A DNA stretch of 64,000 nt from Bacillota bacterium. Its GTDB lineage: Bacteria > Bacillota > Clostridia > Lachnospirales > Lachnospiraceae. Below are positions 56,579 to 64,000 of the stretch, piece by piece. The stretch covers positions 12,043-76,042 of the forward strand of contig JAFAGA010000079.1 of NCBI GenBank assembly GCA_023423045.1, given 5' to 3'. The position numbers were made by a program, and so were the translations under genes. The notes beneath the pieces were generated by a model. That model did no database searches. It was not told where the DNA came from and saw only the letters and a program-made list of their open reading frames with translations. Positions within the stretch are counted from its first letter, which is position 1; every line of letters begins with the position of its first letter.

Positions 56579-56690
56579 TAAGTTATCAGAAGTTGCACTT
56601 TAACTTCTGAAAAAGGCGCGGGTTTGCGCCGTGCATCTCGATTGTCGGAACATGATATGGGTTCCGATAATATAAAACTATCACGATGTG
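56579..56690 (+). ncRNA. Structured 5' leader of the BspA-like gene
   Basis: Three successive perfect hairpins occur: TCAGAAGTT/AACTTCTGA, GGCGC/GCGCC around GGGTTT, and TCGGAAC/GTTCCGA around a 9-nt loop. CATC and GATG segments around the last hairpin could close a longer helix. No T tract follows, so it is not an ordinary terminator. The arrangement suggests a translational control element, but it matches no riboswitch consensus I can recall. Confidence 0.5.
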
Positions 56691-56708
56691 TATAATTGGA
56701 GGGTTATT

Positions 56709-59003
56709 ATGAGCGTTAAGTTGAAAAGAGCGGTGGGCATTCTGTTTTTCGTGTTCCTGTGCCTGCTGACAGTAAAGCCGGTAAAAGCGGCCGCAAGCGA
56801 CTTTCTAATTCGGGATGGTGTCCTGCTTGCCTATACCGGATCAGCTAAAACTGTAAATGTTCCAAACAGTGTCACCACGATCGGCAAGCGTGCCTTCGCC
56901 GACAACAATTCCGTAAAAACCATTCAGCTGCCGGCCGGGGTTAAGGTCATCGAAGACGAGGCATTTTCCGGCTGTGGCTCTTTACAAAAGATAAACCTGC
57001 CGGAGGGTGTGAAGCGCATTCCCTATCACGCTTTCATCTACTGCTATTCCCTGAAAAGCATTACTCTGCCGGAAAAATTGACCTATATTGGTGAGGGAGC
57101 TTTCTCCGGTTGCCAGAGCCTCACCTCTATCACTCTGCCTAAATCTGTGAATTATATCAGCATTGAGGCTTTTCAATGGTGCTCCAAGCTGAAAACTGTT
57201 GTTATTCCGGATGGAAGCAAGCTCTATTACATTGCCAGAAGAGCTTTTGAGGGCTGCAGCAGTCTGACCTCCATCACACTTCCGGATGGGGTTACGACCC
57301 TTGGCAAGCAGGCTTTCCGCTACTGCTCCAAGCTGACCAAATTTCAAGTACCAAAGGGACTGACCCGGATACAAAGAGAAACCTTCTATAATTGCAGCAA
57401 ATTGACCTCCATCACGATCCCTGACACAGTGACGGAAATTGAGCCTTATGCCTTTGCCTTTTGCTCCAAGTTAAGCAGCCTGAAGCTCCCCGGAAAGCTT
57501 ACAACCATCACCGAGGGTATGCTGAACGACTGCCGCAAGCTGACCACCGTCAACATTCCAAAAAGTGTGAACCGCATCGATGCCAATGCATTTTCCGGCT
57601 GCAGTTCGCTCAAAAGCATCAGCCTTCCGGAACAACTAAAGGTAATCCCTGCTTCCGCCTTCAATGGCTGTTCCTCACTTAAATCAGTTACGATACCGGC
57701 TTCTGTTACCCAGATCGGTAATCAGGCCTTCACCCGATGTTCTTCGCTGAGCTCCATCACTTTGCCAGCGCAGCTCCAATTCATCGGAGAAGGTGCTTTC
57801 AGCGGCTGCAGCGGCTTGACTTCCGTGAATATTCCGGAGGGAATCACCCGGGTCAGCAGTGAAGCGTTCTCCGGGTGCTCTAAGCTGCTGAATGTAACCC
57901 TGTCCAGCAAGACAGTCAGCATCGGGAACAGTGCCTTCCAGGGCTGCACCAGCCTGACCGGCATCTCCTTGCCTGCAACCCTTGAAACCATAGGCAATAG
58001 CAGCTTTCAGAGATGCTACCAGTTAACAGCGCTCCTGCTGCCGGATTCCATTACTTTAATTGGCCAGGCCGCTTTTGCCCAATGTGTTAACTTGAAGAAC
58101 ATCACCCTTCCAACCCGGCTCACGAACCTGGCGGAAAGTCTGCTGAGTGGCTGCACCTCATTAACAGCAGTAACCATTCCTGCTTCCGTAAGAACGATTG
58201 GAAATTATGCCTTCGATACCTGCCGTGCATTAACAGAGCTCACGGTACCGGAAGGAGTTACCAGCCTGGGTAATGGTGTATTCCGCGGAAGCGCCAGCCT
58301 TACGGACATCACATTGCCAAAGTCTCTTAAGTCCATGGGTTCAGGGGTATTTACCGGAACCAAATGGGTCCGGGAGCAGGAAAAGGATCATATGGTAATC
58401 ACCAACAACGGCTTCCTTGTAAAATATACAGGCAGCGCCTCAGAACTGATCCTTCCCGAGAGCATCAGAGCCCTTGTTCCCTCCGTATTCAAGGACAACA
58501 ACGCTCTGATCAAAGTGGTTCTTCCTGACAGTATAACTTCCATTCCCCGAAGTGCATTCTATAACTGCAAGGGACTTGAGGAAGTCAAACTTCCTAAAAA
58601 ACTGCAGAGCATCGGAATTTCCGCTTTCAGTTATTGTACTAACTTAAGAGAACTGACTTTCCCCAATAACCTCACCACCATTGACAAAAATGCATTTTAT
58701 GATAGCGGTCTCCGTTCCTTGCGCCTTCCTGGCAGTATCACCACACTGGAAGCTTACTCCTTCAGTAACTGCCGTTCTTTGGAAGAGATCTGGCTTGAGG
58801 AAGGGATTGCTGAAATAAAGGACTACGCTTTTTCCTGGAGTCCGGTATTAACCAAAATTCACATTGCTGATTCCGTGAGGAAAATTGGAAGCAAGGCCTT
58901 CTATAGCTGGGAGAATGTCGGCAGACAGACGATTTATTGCAGCCCGGATTCTAATGCGTATGAGTATGCTTTGTCCAATGGCTTCCTGATTGAAACAGAA
59001 TAA
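56709..59003 (+). CDS. BspA-type leucine-rich-repeat surface protein
   Basis: This is a secreted protein of 764 aa made almost entirely of LRR_5 (BspA/Treponema-type) repeats, about 30 units of roughly 23 residues with the consensus AFxxCSxLxxIxLPxxLxxI. A signal peptide spans residues 1-30 (VGILFFVFLCLL core, cleavage after KAA). There is no LPXTG motif, SLH domain or second anchor. One repeat run is interrupted near residue 560 by a segment reading TKWVREQEKDHMVITNNG that restarts the array. The C-terminus NAYEYALSNGFLIE is the usual cap. Such proteins bind host or plant surface ligands; the ligand is unknown. Start chosen at ATG 56709 with GGAGGG upstream. Confidence 0.9.
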   Translation: MSVKLKRAVGILFFVFLCLLTVKPVKAAASDFLIRDGVLLAYTGSAKTVNVPNSVTTIGKRAFADNNSVKTIQLPAGVKVIEDEAFSGCGSLQKINLPEGVKRIPYHAFIYCYSLKSITLPEKLTYIGEGAFSGCQSLTSITLPKSVNYISIEAFQWCSKLKTVVIPDGSKLYYIARRAFEGCSSLTSITLPDGVTTLGKQAFRYCSKLTKFQVPKGLTRIQRETFYNCSKLTSITIPDTVTEIEPYAFAFCSKLSSLKLPGKLTTITEGMLNDCRKLTTVNIPKSVNRIDANAFSGCSSLKSISLPEQLKVIPASAFNGCSSLKSVTIPASVTQIGNQAFTRCSSLSSITLPAQLQFIGEGAFSGCSGLTSVNIPEGITRVSSEAFSGCSKLLNVTLSSKTVSIGNSAFQGCTSLTGISLPATLETIGNSSFQRCYQLTALLLPDSITLIGQAAFAQCVNLKNITLPTRLTNLAESLLSGCTSLTAVTIPASVRTIGNYAFDTCRALTELTVPEGVTSLGNGVFRGSASLTDITLPKSLKSMGSGVFTGTKWVREQEKDHMVITNNGFLVKYTGSASELILPESIRALVPSVFKDNNALIKVVLPDSITSIPRSAFYNCKGLEEVKLPKKLQSIGISAFSYCTNLRELTFPNNLTTIDKNAFYDSGLRSLRLPGSITTLEAYSFSNCRSLEEIWLEEGIAEIKDYAFSWSPVLTKIHIADSVRKIGSKAFYSWENVGRQTIYCSPDSNAYEYALSNGFLIETE

Positions 59004-59070
59004 ATGAATATATTGTATCGATACTTTCATACTGGCAAAAGCTGCTGCTTTCCTGCCCATAGTTGAATGA

Positions 59071-59137
59071 AAAAGGACCGTATCCTTGGCCGTAGGCTGC
59101 TATAACAGCTTATACCGCCAAGGTATTGGTCCTTTAT
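59071..59137. terminator. Bidirectional terminator after the BspA-like gene
   Basis: AAAGGACC and GGTCCTTT, then CCTTGGC and GCCAAGG, form a long two-part stem with a small internal loop. It separates the BspA-like gene from the convergent oxidoreductase gene. Confidence 0.8.
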
Positions 59138-59215
59138 TATTTGTATTACCTGGATTGATTGCATTATCAGGTTCTTTGTATTATTCGAGTTTAGATTTTA
59201 CTCTCTTTCACGAAC

Positions 59216-60298
59216 TTACTTTCGCCCCGTCAGTTCCGCCGCCTGCATCTGAGCCCTCACACCAAGCTCCGCCGCCTTAAAGGCATGCTCCTGAGTCATT
59301 GCCGCCTCAGTACGATTCAAGCAGTCCAGAATAAGCTGACCAAAGTAAGGGTATCCCACTTTGCCTGACACCTCATAATGGTATTCGCCCTTGCCATTGA
59401 CGAGAAATACATGGTCCGATCCTCCGGAGGTTCCAATATTGATATATTTTCTCAGTTCGATATAACCCTCAGTGCCCAGAATCATAGTTCTTCCATCGCC
59501 CCAGGTTCCCAGCCCATCCGGCGTAAACCAATCGACCCGAAAATAGTTGGTAGTCCCATTATCTCCCACGATGGTGCAATCCCCAAAATCATCCAATTCC
59601 GGATAATCAGGATGATTATAATTGCCGATCTGGCTTCTGACCACCTGTCCATCCTTCACACCTGCATAGTAAAGATACTGTTCGATCTGATGGCTGCCGA
59701 TATCACAGAGAATGCCGCCATACTGCTCCTTTTCAAAAAACCAGCCAGGTCTGGAGGGCGCATTAAGACGGTGGGGCCCCAACCCAATCACTTGAATCAC
59801 CTTGCCGATTGCTCCATCCTGAATCAGATACCCTGCATAGATAGCGCTTTCCACATGAAGCCGCTCACTATAATAGACCATATATTTTTTGCCTGTGCTT
59901 TTAACCTTTTCCTTCGCCCTCTCCAATTGCTCCAGGGTCGTCAGGGGCGCTTTATCGGTGAAATAATCCTTGCCGGCATCCATAACGCGCATTCCAAGAT
60001 CACAGCGCTTGGAAGTTACAGCCGCTCCAGCTACCAGACGTACCTCCGGATCCTGCAATATCTCCTCTTCGCAGGAAGCCGCCCTCACCTGAGGAAATTT
60101 TTCACAGAATTGCTTTACCTTGTCAGTATCCGGATCATAAACCCATTTCAAGTCTGCTCCCGCTTCTGTCAGTCCGTTACACATGCCGTAGATATGCCCA
60201 TGATCCAAAGCAATTGCGGCAAAAGAAAATTCCCCCTTCTTTACCACCGGCGCGGGCTTCCCCTTGGGAGCATAATTCATACCGTCATTTCTCTGCAT
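59216..60298 (-). CDS. Gfo/Idh/MocA-family oxidoreductase
   Basis: This is an NAD(P)-dependent sugar or cyclitol dehydrogenase, 360 aa. The N-terminal Rossmann domain begins after a 25-residue leader (FAAIALDHGHIYGMCNGL, an unusual variant of the GxGxxG strand) and includes the family lysine motif near DYFTDKAPLTT (EKP-like DKAP). The C-terminal alpha/beta domain contains GGILCDIGSHQIEQYLY, the conserved GxxxDxGxHxxD-like motif. The substrate is not known. It is monocistronic, in a catabolic rather than a biosynthetic setting. GGAGG precedes the ATG. Confidence 0.88.
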   Translation of the reverse strand: MQRNDGMNYAPKGKPAPVVKKGEFSFAAIALDHGHIYGMCNGLTEAGADLKWVYDPDTDKVKQFCEKFPQVRAASCEEEILQDPEVRLVAGAAVTSKRCDLGMRVMDAGKDYFTDKAPLTTLEQLERAKEKVKSTGKKYMVYYSERLHVESAIYAGYLIQDGAIGKVIQVIGLGPHRLNAPSRPGWFFEKEQYGGILCDIGSHQIEQYLYYAGVKDGQVVRSQIGNYNHPDYPELDDFGDCTIVGDNGTTNYFRVDWFTPDGLGTWGDGRTMILGTEGYIELRKYINIGTSGGSDHVFLVNGKGEYHYEVSGKVGYPYFGQLILDCLNRTEAAMTQEHAFKAAELGVRAQMQAAELTGRK

Positions 60299-60549
60299 AA
60301 TATCCTCCTTGTATATTGATTGCTTAATAGTTTTCTTATTCTATATTACACCTTATTCTACCATATTCCCAGCCTAAAATATAACTATATTATGGATAAA
60401 CTATGGATAATCGTATCTATTTACCCTGATTTCCCTTGAATTGTATATTATGGGCAATCTTAGTCAATATACCATAAGCGCAAGCGCTCATTGTATGCTG
60501 CTTCGCAGCAGGATGCGCACCCCCAGACAAATTCTCCGAAAATACTTCC

Positions 60550-60578
60550 TTGACAACATATCTTTCTTATGATAGCAT
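60550..60578 (+). promoter_or_regulatory. Promoter of the lysS T-box transcript
   Basis: TTGACA and TAGCAT are separated by exactly 17 nt, just upstream of the first T-box stem. Confidence 0.7.
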
Positions 60579-60584
60579 AAGCAA

Positions 60585-60931
60585 AACACAATACTGCAAA
60601 GGTAAAGAAGAGAGAAGTAGGTATTGTCCCCGCTGTCCCAGAGAGTCTCAATTGGTGCAAAGAGACACAGCAGGCAATCGGCCGGAGAAAACCGGACCAC
60701 ACCGAATAAAGCCTCGGAACTGCGTACCGACTGCATCAAGGTCACAGGGAATTGTATCCCAATTCTCGCTATGTACATGATGCTGAGACTACGATGGGAG
60801 TGCCCATTACAGCACCAGAGTATCGCTTCGGGCCGTACTTGCAAAGCTTTGTACCGTGAGGTGCAAAGGAATTAAGGTGGTAACACGGGCTTATGTCCCG
60901 TCCTTGAGTTTAATCAAGGGCGGGCTTTTTT
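60585..60931 (+). promoter_or_regulatory. T-box leader of lysS (specifier AAA, lysine)
   Basis: A complete T-box leader is visible: stem I with the AGAGAG element (60651-60658) and GGTGCAAAGAGAC distal loop, a specifier context GAG-AAA-ACC with AAA (Lys) at 60688-60690, then the T-box sequence AAGGTGGTAACACG at 60873-60886. The terminator CCCGTCCTTGA/TCAAGGGCGGG (60897-60924) is followed by CTTTTTT. Uncharged tRNA-Lys would stabilise the antiterminator and allow lysS transcription. The T-box bulge GGTGG differs slightly from the usual GGGTGG. Confidence 0.9.
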
Positions 60932-60970
60932 ATTGCCCATTATTATAAATCAAACAAGGAGGAAACAACC

Positions 60971-62455
60971 ATGAGTGAAGAAGTTTTAGAAGAAGCAAGA
61001 AGAAAGAAGCTGGAATATGTCAAAGCATATGCCAATCCGTACCCGGAGCGATTTGAGAAAAATTATGAGATTGCAGAAGTAAAAGCACTGGCTGACGGCA
61101 CTGCCAATGTAAAAACCGCCGGAAGGATTCTGTTCCTTCGCAAAATGGGGAAGCTGTCCTTTGTAACATTGACAGATATTCATGGACGGATTCAGGTGGC
61201 CGTAAAGAGGGATTCTGTCGGTGAGACTGCCTACGAATTCTTTAAGAGGGGGTTTGATTTGGGTGATTTTATGGGGGTGGAGGGTGAGATCTTCACTACT
61301 CAGGCCGGGGAAAAGACGATACGGGCAGACCGGATCACTTTTCTTGGAAAGGCTTTGAAGCCGCTTCCGGAGAAGTTTCATGGCATCAGTGACATTGACA
61401 GCTGCTTCCGGCAGCGTTATCTGGATCTGATTATGAATGAGGATACCAGACAACGTTTTTTGCTAAAATTCAATTTTATAAAAGAAGTCCGGCGGTTTTT
61501 GGAGGATCACGGATATATGGAGATTGAAACCCCTGCATTGATTGATAAGCCATCAGGTGCAACAGCCAGACCTTTTATTTCTCACCATAATGCTCTTGAT
61601 ATCGACGTCTATCTGCGGATTGCCCCGGAGACTTATCTGAAGCGTGCAATTGCAGGTGGTTTTACCAAGGTGTTTGAATTTGCCAGGTGCTTCCGCAACG
61701 AAGGGATTGACACTACCCATCTTCAGGATTTCACCATGCTGGAAGGATATTGCGCTTATTATAACTATAAGGATAATATGACCTTCCTGCAGGATATGCT
61801 CTGCCAGGTGGTAACAAAGCTTTTTGGCAGGACAGAATTGACTGTCGGGGAACAACGGATTGATTTTGCCGGAGTATGGCCGGTGGTATCCTTTCATAAT
61901 CTCATACTTAAGGATTGCGGAATAGATATTAACCTTTGCGAGAGTACGAAGGACCTTTTGGCAGAGATTCGTTCCAGGAATATCATTCTGGATTCCGATA
62001 CTGACCTAAAGCTGCTGGGTAAAGGCAATCTGATCGACCTTCTGTATAAAAAGGTCAGCCGGCCGAAACTGATCTCTCCTACCTTTCTGATCGAGCATCC
62101 CACCTCCCTTTCCCCTCTCGCCAGAGCCAATGATCATAATCCGGAAGTTGTCGATCGCTTTCAGCTCATCATCAACGGTGCCGAAGTAATTAATGCATAC
62201 TCCGAGCTGGTGGATCCCGCAGATCAAAGGCAGCGTTTATTGGAGCAGGCACAGTTAAAGGCAAGCGGTGACGAAGAGGCAATGACCTTGGATCTGGATT
62301 ATGTCACTGCAATGGAGTATGGAATGCCGCCTATCTCGGGCTGGGGGATGGGAATTGATCGCATACTCCAGGTGCTTACCGGAGACGAGAATATTAAGAA
62401 CATGCTTCTCTTCCCTCTCATGCGGCCGATAAGGACTACTCTTCCAGAAAATTAG
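60971..62455 (+). CDS. lysS: Lysyl-tRNA synthetase, class II
   Basis: This enzyme charges tRNA-Lys. It is 494 aa, normal for class II LysRS. The N-terminal OB-fold anticodon-binding domain occupies about 45-140 (TAGRILFLRKMGKLSFVTL), then the catalytic core with motif 1 (FLEDHGYMEIETP), motif 2 (FEFARCFRNEGID) and motif 3 (GWGMGIDRILQVLTG). AAGGAGGAAA precedes the ATG. It is controlled by a T-box leader with a lysine specifier, which agrees with the product. Confidence 0.96.
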   Translation: MSEEVLEEARRKKLEYVKAYANPYPERFEKNYEIAEVKALADGTANVKTAGRILFLRKMGKLSFVTLTDIHGRIQVAVKRDSVGETAYEFFKRGFDLGDFMGVEGEIFTTQAGEKTIRADRITFLGKALKPLPEKFHGISDIDSCFRQRYLDLIMNEDTRQRFLLKFNFIKEVRRFLEDHGYMEIETPALIDKPSGATARPFISHHNALDIDVYLRIAPETYLKRAIAGGFTKVFEFARCFRNEGIDTTHLQDFTMLEGYCAYYNYKDNMTFLQDMLCQVVTKLFGRTELTVGEQRIDFAGVWPVVSFHNLILKDCGIDINLCESTKDLLAEIRSRNIILDSDTDLKLLGKGNLIDLLYKKVSRPKLISPTFLIEHPTSLSPLARANDHNPEVVDRFQLIINGAEVINAYSELVDPADQRQRLLEQAQLKASGDEEAMTLDLDYVTAMEYGMPPISGWGMGIDRILQVLTGDENIKNMLLFPLMRPIRTTLPEN

Positions 62456-62502
62456 GCGCTATGGGAAAAGGAATGGTAAAAATTAATCTTGTACATTCCG
62501 TG

Positions 62503-62518
62503 AATTCGTTAACGAATT
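62503..62518. repeat. Perfect 16-bp palindrome between lysS and tRNA-Gly
   Basis: AATTCGTTAACGAATT is fully self-complementary and ends 13 nt before the tRNA-Gly -35 box. It could be a weak terminator element of lysS or a protein site; no T tract is present. Confidence 0.6.
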
Positions 62519-62531
62519 TATGATTTTGGGC

Positions 62532-62561
62532 TTGACAAACACACCTCTGATATTATATTAT
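62532..62561 (+). promoter_or_regulatory. Promoter of tRNA-Gly
   Basis: TTGACA is followed after 16-18 nt by overlapping TATATT/TATTAT boxes, about 30 nt before the tRNA. Confidence 0.7.
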
Positions 62562-62591
62562 AGTTCTTGCGCAGTAAGCATAACAGCGTAT

Positions 62592-62663
62592 GCGCGAGTG
62601 GCTCAGTGGTGGAGTATCGCCTTGCCAAGGCGAGGGTCGCGGGTTCGAATCCCGTCTCGCGCT
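62592..62663 (+). tRNA. tRNA-Gly (anticodon GCC)
   Basis: Acceptor GCGCGAG/CTCGCGC, D arm with CTCAGTGGTGGAG, anticodon stem CGCCT/AGGCG with loop TGCCA (anticodon GCC), T arm CGGG/CCCG with TTCGAAT, discriminator T as usual for tRNA-Gly. CCA is not encoded. An integrase remnant follows, making it a possible former attachment site. Confidence 0.95.
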
Positions 62664-62673
62664 TAGTTAAATG

Positions 62674-62712
62674 ATTGGGAAATCTTAATTTTCAAGGCTT
62701 CCCAATTTTTTT
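62674..62712 (+). terminator. Terminator of tRNA-Gly
   Basis: ATTGGGAA and TTCCCAAT form an 8-bp stem, with an internal CTT/AAG pairing, followed by seven T residues. Confidence 0.85.
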
Positions 62713-62740
62713 ATGTATCTATAGCCTGTAGACACCCGCC

Positions 62741-63277
62741 TTATAAAGCTTTTGCTATTAGGTCATAGGTTTCTGCGTACTTTTCCAATACATAAGCAAC
62801 CTGACGAGATGTAATTCGCTCTCCATCTCTTGCAAAAATATATTCGCTTGTATGTTCCAACTTTTGCAAGATATTTATTGCTTTGGGAATTAATACAACA
62901 AATCTATCACGATTTATCTTAGTATGGTCAACAATTTCATACTGATTTGTAACTTGATTTCTAACCTCTTCCCTAGCAACGTGAATATGATTTAGGTCTG
63001 TAAGGTCATTCCATTTTATAGAAACCAATTCCCCTACTCTAAGACCCAACATAAAGTTTAGCTTTACCGCAAGATATACTGTATCATTTGTTTCAGCATA
63101 TATAGCATCAAGATACTTATTTAATTCTTTCAGTTCATCGGTATTATAGGTTTCTGTTTTACCAGTTTTTCTGTCAACTTGCTTGAACTTAACAGTAATC
63201 TTAATTTTTTCCATAGGGTTGACAGTTAGATACTTTTTTCTAACGGCATAATATATTATCCATAGTAGATACCTCAC
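62741..63277 (-). pseudogene. Tyrosine recombinase (phage-type integrase) remnant
   Basis: The 178-codon frame matches the middle of a tyrosine integrase: the end of the SAM-like core-binding domain (KKYLTVNPMEKIK) and the start of the catalytic domain with the first catalytic arginine in MLGLRVGELVSIKWNDL and the KT strand. The N-terminal DNA-binding region is missing (an in-frame TGA lies just upstream), and the frame ends before the HxxR and tyrosine box, so it cannot be active. It lies 77 nt beyond tRNA-Gly, as expected for the integrase of a decayed element inserted at that tRNA. Confidence 0.8.
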
Positions 63278-63337
63278 TTTTTTTCATAGATAATAATTCT
63301 CCATCTTTAGTAAACAATTACGAACTAACGGTTAATT

Positions 63338-63970
63338 CTAATTCATATTATATGAAGCTCGTCCTGCTTCTGCGAAAAACAGATGTCTAAAACCTGCTTC
63401 GTAACAAATCCTTTCTGAAGTTTTATGTGCTGGCCATTGAAAACAATTCTTCATATTATTTTCTCTACAGAAATCCGTAACATAAGATAGTAATTCTCTT
63501 GCATATCCTTTATTTCGGTAATCTTTTGAAATAATAATATAATCAAATCTACAGCAATCATATTGAGAAACATGAAAGTAGGTAATAGCAATAGCTTTGC
63601 TTTCTTTGTATCCAACAAAAACCCTATAGCTTGTATTACTTATACTGTTTTTTATAACTTCTATTTCATGACTTTCGTTTGAAGGAATGCAAATATCCGT
63701 TGCAATACGCTCATCCCATTCCGTAACTAATTTAATTTCCAGCTGATTACTGTTTTTTATATTATTTTCAGCAGTCAGGATCATAAAATTATTCGGTCCT
63801 TCAGTCCAAACGGAATAGCCATGTTTATTAAATATTGCTTCATTTTCCTTAAAATACCCTTCATCTATGGCGGTGAGTATTCCGGGTGTTTTTGAACCGC
63901 CAATCCGGTTGCATGATACCGCTATTCCGGAATGACCGATACTGATATTCCGGAGGCAGAATACCAACAT
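63338..63970 (-). CDS. GNAT-like acetyltransferase, N-terminus replaced by IS end
   Basis: The C-terminal 130 residues form a GNAT domain (acetyl-CoA loop IIISKDYRNKGYARELLSYV, C-terminal SERICYEAGFRHLFF). Residues before about 70 (YFKENEAIFNKHGYSVWTEG) look like the usual upstream part of such proteins. The first 35 codons, however, are read through the repeat array of the adjacent IS21-like end, so the native start was probably removed or lies near residue 38. No good ribosome site precedes the ATG at 63970. It may be a broken or recently re-started gene. The target is unknown. Confidence 0.55.
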   Translation of the reverse strand: MLVFCLRNISIGHSGIAVSCNRIGGSKTPGILTAIDEGYFKENEAIFNKHGYSVWTEGPNNFMILTAENNIKNSNQLEIKLVTEWDERIATDICIPSNESHEIEVIKNSISNTSYRVFVGYKESKAIAITYFHVSQYDCCRFDYIIISKDYRNKGYARELLSYVTDFCRENNMKNCFQWPAHKTSERICYEAGFRHLFFAEAGRASYNMN

Positions 63971-63989
63971 TCCGGTTAACGATACCGCT
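63879..63989. mobile_element. Terminal multiple repeats of an IS21-like insertion sequence (partial)
   Basis: Five tandem degenerate units of 21-23 nt lie here, each starting ATTCCGG or AATCCGG and most containing a GATAC core followed by CGCT or TGAT (units begin at 63879, 63902, 63924, 63947 and 63969). Multiple short terminal repeats of this kind, which bind transposase, are typical of IS21-family ends. The transposase genes would lie to the right of the window. The unit spacing is too short and the units too degenerate for a CRISPR. Confidence 0.6.
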
Positions 63990-64000
63990 GTCCATGTAAA

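Noticed and set aside
56579..56690. c-di-GMP riboswitch
   Set aside because: Neither the GEMM class I core nor the class II pseudoknot sequence as I recall them can be found; kept only as an unknown structured leader.
57000..58900. DNA tandem repeat array
   Set aside because: The periodicity of about 69 nt comes from protein leucine-rich repeats; the nucleotide copies are too diverged to be a DNA repeat.
60460..60844. Minus-strand open frames of 80 and 118 codons
   Set aside because: They are antisense to the T-box leader, whose structure explains this stretch.
63879..63989. CRISPR-like array
   Set aside because: Units are only 21-23 nt, directly abutting and degenerate, with no spacers and no cas genes; they fit transposon terminal repeats.

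Overview
The window reads as chromosomal DNA of an anaerobic, low-to-moderate GC Firmicute, most likely a plant- or gut-glycan-fermenting member of the Lachnospiraceae / Clostridium cluster XIVa. This is inferred from gene types: several CUT1 sugar ABC transporters, YesM/YesN-type two-component systems, lipoprotein binding proteins, a BspA-like leucine-rich-repeat surface protein, LCP and TraX proteins, T-box control, and strong AGGAGG ribosome sites throughout. No rRNA genes, CRISPR array or complete prophage is present.

Layout. 1-6.2 kb: a YesN/YesM pair (the regulator runs off the left edge) divergent from a lipoprotein-permease-permease sugar importer, then a convergent GH43-type glycosidase (6.3-7.8 kb). 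8-15 kb: housekeeping and hypothetical genes (two Nudix enzymes, an AraC-HTH protein with an unknown C-terminal domain, a truncated histidine phosphatase, a cysteine-containing hypothetical protein, a low-molecular-weight tyrosine phosphatase, an XdhC-like protein and a sugar isomerase behind a perfect 14-bp inverted repeat). 15-24.4 kb: an eight-gene operon on the minus strand (UroD-like protein, binding protein, two permeases, YesN regulator, M20 dipeptidase, aldo/keto reductase, UPF0597 cysteine-desulfidase-like protein) with its YesM kinase divergent at 24.7 kb. 26.7-32.5 kb: an Opp/Dpp-type ABC operon with a consensus promoter. 33.5-44.5 kb: a LacI regulator and an operon of binding protein, two permeases, GH2 beta-galactosidase, GH65 phosphorylase and an EamA transporter. 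45-56.4 kb: acetyltransferases, argS, an LCP protein, tRNA-Ala, TraX, hisS, and a MerR/aldo-keto reductase/metallo-hydrolase module. 56.7-62.5 kb: a BspA-like protein, a Gfo/Idh/MocA oxidoreductase and T-box-controlled lysS. 62.6-64 kb: tRNA-Gly followed by an integrase remnant, an acetyltransferase and the repeat-rich end of an IS21-like element.

The most interesting signals are regulatory. argS is preceded by a promoter, a 18-codon open reading frame with five arginine codons in a seven-codon stretch, and an intrinsic terminator with a plausible antiterminator. hisS is preceded by the same design with an 11-codon peptide carrying three consecutive histidine codons. lysS instead carries a T-box with an AAA specifier. 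The three basic-amino-acid tRNA synthetases in this window therefore appear to be controlled by three amino-acid-sensing leaders of two different mechanisms. A second recurrent theme is a stem-loop without a U-tract between the binding-protein gene and the first permease gene in all three CUT1 operons. A MerR-type 19-bp-spacer promoter with a perfect palindrome controls the aldo/keto reductase at 54-55 kb.

Limits: everything here is read by eye from sequence. Family assignments rest on recognised motifs; substrate assignments of transporters and glycosidases are inference.
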